In this document: positions 62,548-64,000 of the stretch, in pieces
How the letters are laid out: each line of letters begins with the position of its first letter
Numbering within the stretch: the first letter of the stretch is position 1
DNA from: JACPDI01 sp035463475
GTDB lineage: Bacteria; Acidobacteriota; Vicinamibacteria; Vicinamibacterales; 2-12-FULL-66-21
DNA length: 64,000 nt
Reading direction: 5' to 3'
Assembly (NCBI GenBank): GCA_035463475.1
Contig: DATHTE010000024.1
Location: 1 to 64,000, forward strand
Notes under the pieces: model-generated
Database searches by the model: none
What the model saw: the letters and a program-made list of their open reading frames with translations, nothing else
What the model was told of the DNA's origin: nothing
Made by a program: the position numbers and the translations under genes

Positions 62548-63273
62548 ATGGCGACCCTTCGCGCGCACGATCTGACGAAGTCGTACGGCGGGCGCACGGT
62601 CGTGCGTGGCGTGAGCCTCGAGATCGCATCCGGCGAAGTCGTCGGACTGCTCGGCCCGAACGGCGCTGGCAAGACGACGACCTTCTCGATGGTCGTCGGG
62701 CTGACGGCGCCCGACGCCGGTCGCGTGACGCTGAACGGCGCGGACGTCACTGGCGACCCGATGTACGTGAGGGCGCGGAAGGGCATCGGCTACCTTCCGC
62801 AGGAACCGTCGGTCTTCCGTGGCCTGACGGTCGAGCAGAACATCCTGGCGATCCTCGAGACGCTGGATCTCGACCGTGCCTCACGGCGCGCACGTTTGCG
62901 CGAGTTGCTGGCCGAGTTGAACCTCACGCCGCTCGCCCACGCCCGCGCGTACACGCTTTCGGGAGGAGAACGACGCCGGGTCGAAATTACGCGCGCCCTG
63001 GTGATCTCGCCCCAGTTCATCCTGCTCGACGAGCCCTTCGCCGGGATCGACCCGATCGCCGTCGCGGACATCCAGAAGATCATTTTCCACTTGAAGGAGC
63101 GAGGCATCGGGGTCCTGGTGACCGATCACAACGTGCGGGAGACCTTGAAGATTACCGACCGGGCATATATCGTGCACGATGGAGCGTTTTTCAGGAGCGG
63201 GACGCCGGACACCCTGGCGGCTGACGAGGACGTGAAACGGATTTATCTCGGCGCTGATTTCCGGTTGGATTAA
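62548..63273 (+). CDS. lptB: LPS export ABC transporter ATPase LptB
   Basis: This is a 241-residue ABC ATPase: Walker A GPNGAGKT (residues 36-43), signature LSGGERRR, Walker B FILLDEPFAGIDP and switch DHNVRETLKI, with the Q-loop YLPQEP. LptB drives LPS extraction with LptFG; these partners are not in the window. It starts right after the LptC/LptA stop (TGA-ATG) and is followed by rpoN. Confidence 0.96.
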   Translation: MATLRAHDLTKSYGGRTVVRGVSLEIASGEVVGLLGPNGAGKTTTFSMVVGLTAPDAGRVTLNGADVTGDPMYVRARKGIGYLPQEPSVFRGLTVEQNILAILETLDLDRASRRARLRELLAELNLTPLAHARAYTLSGGERRRVEITRALVISPQFILLDEPFAGIDPIAVADIQKIIFHLKERGIGVLVTDHNVRETLKITDRAYIVHDGAFFRSGTPDTLAADEDVKRIYLGADFRLD

Positions 63274-63285
63274 CGCAAAGGCCTC

Positions 63286-64000
63286 ATGGCGATTCAGCAG
63301 AAACTGCACACCAAGCTCGTTCAGAAGCTCATCCTGACGCCGTCGCTCCAGCAGGCGATCAAGCTCCTGCCGATGTCGACGCTGGAGCTCGCGGACCTGC
63401 TGAACCAGGAAATGGTCGAAAACCCGCTGCTCGAGGAGGTGCCCACCGAGGACCTCCAGCCCGCCGAACAGACGCCGGAAAAGCCCCAGACCGAAGAGAC
63501 GCCGCAGAACGAGAAAGCGGACGTCTGGGACGACGCCGACTACGACTACTTCTTCGGCGACTACCTGGACGAAGGCTATCGGCCGCGAACGCCAACCGAG
63601 GTCAAGGAGCTGCCGCCGATCGAGAACACGCTCTCGACCGCCGCCTCGCTCTCCGATCACCTCGAATGGCAGCTCTCGCTGCAGACCGACGACGCGATGC
63701 TGAAGGAGATCGGCGCCGCCGTCATCGGCAACCTCGACGACGATGGGTACCTCGTGGCGTCAGTGGACGAGATCGCCGCGATGGGGAACTGGAGTGTGCC
63801 CGACGTGGAGCGCGCGCTGCAGCACGTGCAGACCTTCGACCCGATCGGCGTGGCGGCGCGCGACCTGCAGGAATGCCTCACGCTGCAGTTGCGCCACGTC
63901 GGCCTCGCCGGGACCATCACCGAGAAGATCGTCACCGACCATCTCAAGCTGCTGCAGAACCACCAGGTGCCGGAGATCGCGCGGCGGCTCGGGGTGACGG
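63286..64000 (+). CDS. rpoN: RNA polymerase sigma-54 factor (partial, N-terminal)
   Basis: The first ~238 residues are present; the gene runs off the window. Region I is clear: LVQKLILTPSLQQAIKLLPMSTLELADLLNQEMVENPLLEE. The acidic region II (DVWDDADYDYFFGDYLDEG) and the start of the core-binding region III (LDDDGYLVAS, VQTFDPIGVAARDLQECL) follow. Sigma-54 directs polymerase to -24/-12 promoters and needs AAA+ activators such as the one at 31422. The gene lies 12 bases after lptB, the common lptB-rpoN order. Confidence 0.97.
   Translation, partial: MAIQQKLHTKLVQKLILTPSLQQAIKLLPMSTLELADLLNQEMVENPLLEEVPTEDLQPAEQTPEKPQTEETPQNEKADVWDDADYDYFFGDYLDEGYRPRTPTEVKELPPIENTLSTAASLSDHLEWQLSLQTDDAMLKEIGAAVIGNLDDDGYLVASVDEIAAMGNWSVPDVERALQHVQTFDPIGVAARDLQECLTLQLRHVGLAGTITEKIVTDHLKLLQNHQVPEIARRLGVT

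Noticed and set aside
1..64000. CRISPR arrays, insertion sequences, prophage or plasmid genes
   Set aside because: No regularly spaced repeats, transposase, integrase or phage structural motifs were seen. The content is chromosomal housekeeping and envelope genes.

Overview
This is a high-GC, gene-dense bacterial chromosome segment. It contains no insertion sequence, phage, CRISPR or plasmid functions. Several traits point to Acidobacteriota, probably the Vicinamibacteria: a PadR regulator coupled to a 'permease prefix' protein, a response regulator with a zinc-ribbon tail, a large VPS10/BNR secreted protein, an LTGCV-type secreted protein, and two molybdenum hydroxylase operons. The taxonomic call is inference from gene content.

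Layout. 1-3100: the end of a response regulator, an HtrA-like protease, a zinc-knuckle protein with a histone-H1-like tail and a sugar-nucleotide-epimerase-like protein. 3109-8338: a long Lhr helicase, then padR plus a permease-prefix membrane protein. 8507-12589: a 1211-residue protein that appears to join a kinase-like fold, an amylase-type beta domain, a metallophosphatase, a HAD phosphatase and a carbohydrate-binding-like domain; it is the most unusual gene here. 12790-17296: a three-subunit periplasmic molybdenum hydroxylase of the PaoABC type. 17424-20262: an inositol-monophosphatase homologue with altered metal ligands, a nucleotidyltransferase and a secreted protein. 20334-23020: a second, two-subunit molybdenum hydroxylase of the isoquinoline-oxidoreductase type. 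23153-25175: msrB, mscL, a three-Cys peroxiredoxin and a small winged-helix protein. 25551-30785: a BNR/VPS10 protein, acylphosphatase, apt, tRNA-Arg(CCT) and a TPR membrane protein. 30805-36388: a PilZ protein, a TPR sigma-54 activator and a polyamine pair (deoxyhypusine-synthase-like plus agmatinase). 36415-43046: a protease/propeller/barrel protein, mutS, and divergently tsaB-rimI. 43313-45029: a DUF465 protein and psd-pssA for phosphatidylethanolamine. 45140-52412: a very large NtrY-like kinase, a membrane protein, an aminotransferase and a PQQ propeller. 52465-64000: guaA-dnaE-accA-recJ-lptCA-lptB-rpoN, a tightly packed housekeeping string whose last gene runs off the window.

How it works together. 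Envelope themes dominate: LPS transport (lptCA/lptB), phospholipid synthesis, Tat-exported redox enzymes, oxidative-damage repair and an outer-membrane protease. Sigma-54 signalling is represented by rpoN, an NtrC-type activator and an NtrY-type kinase. A recurring feature is a -10-like hexamer only 5-10 bases before the start codon of genes that head transcription units and lack a Shine-Dalgarno sequence. This suggests frequent leaderless mRNAs and was used to choose several starts.
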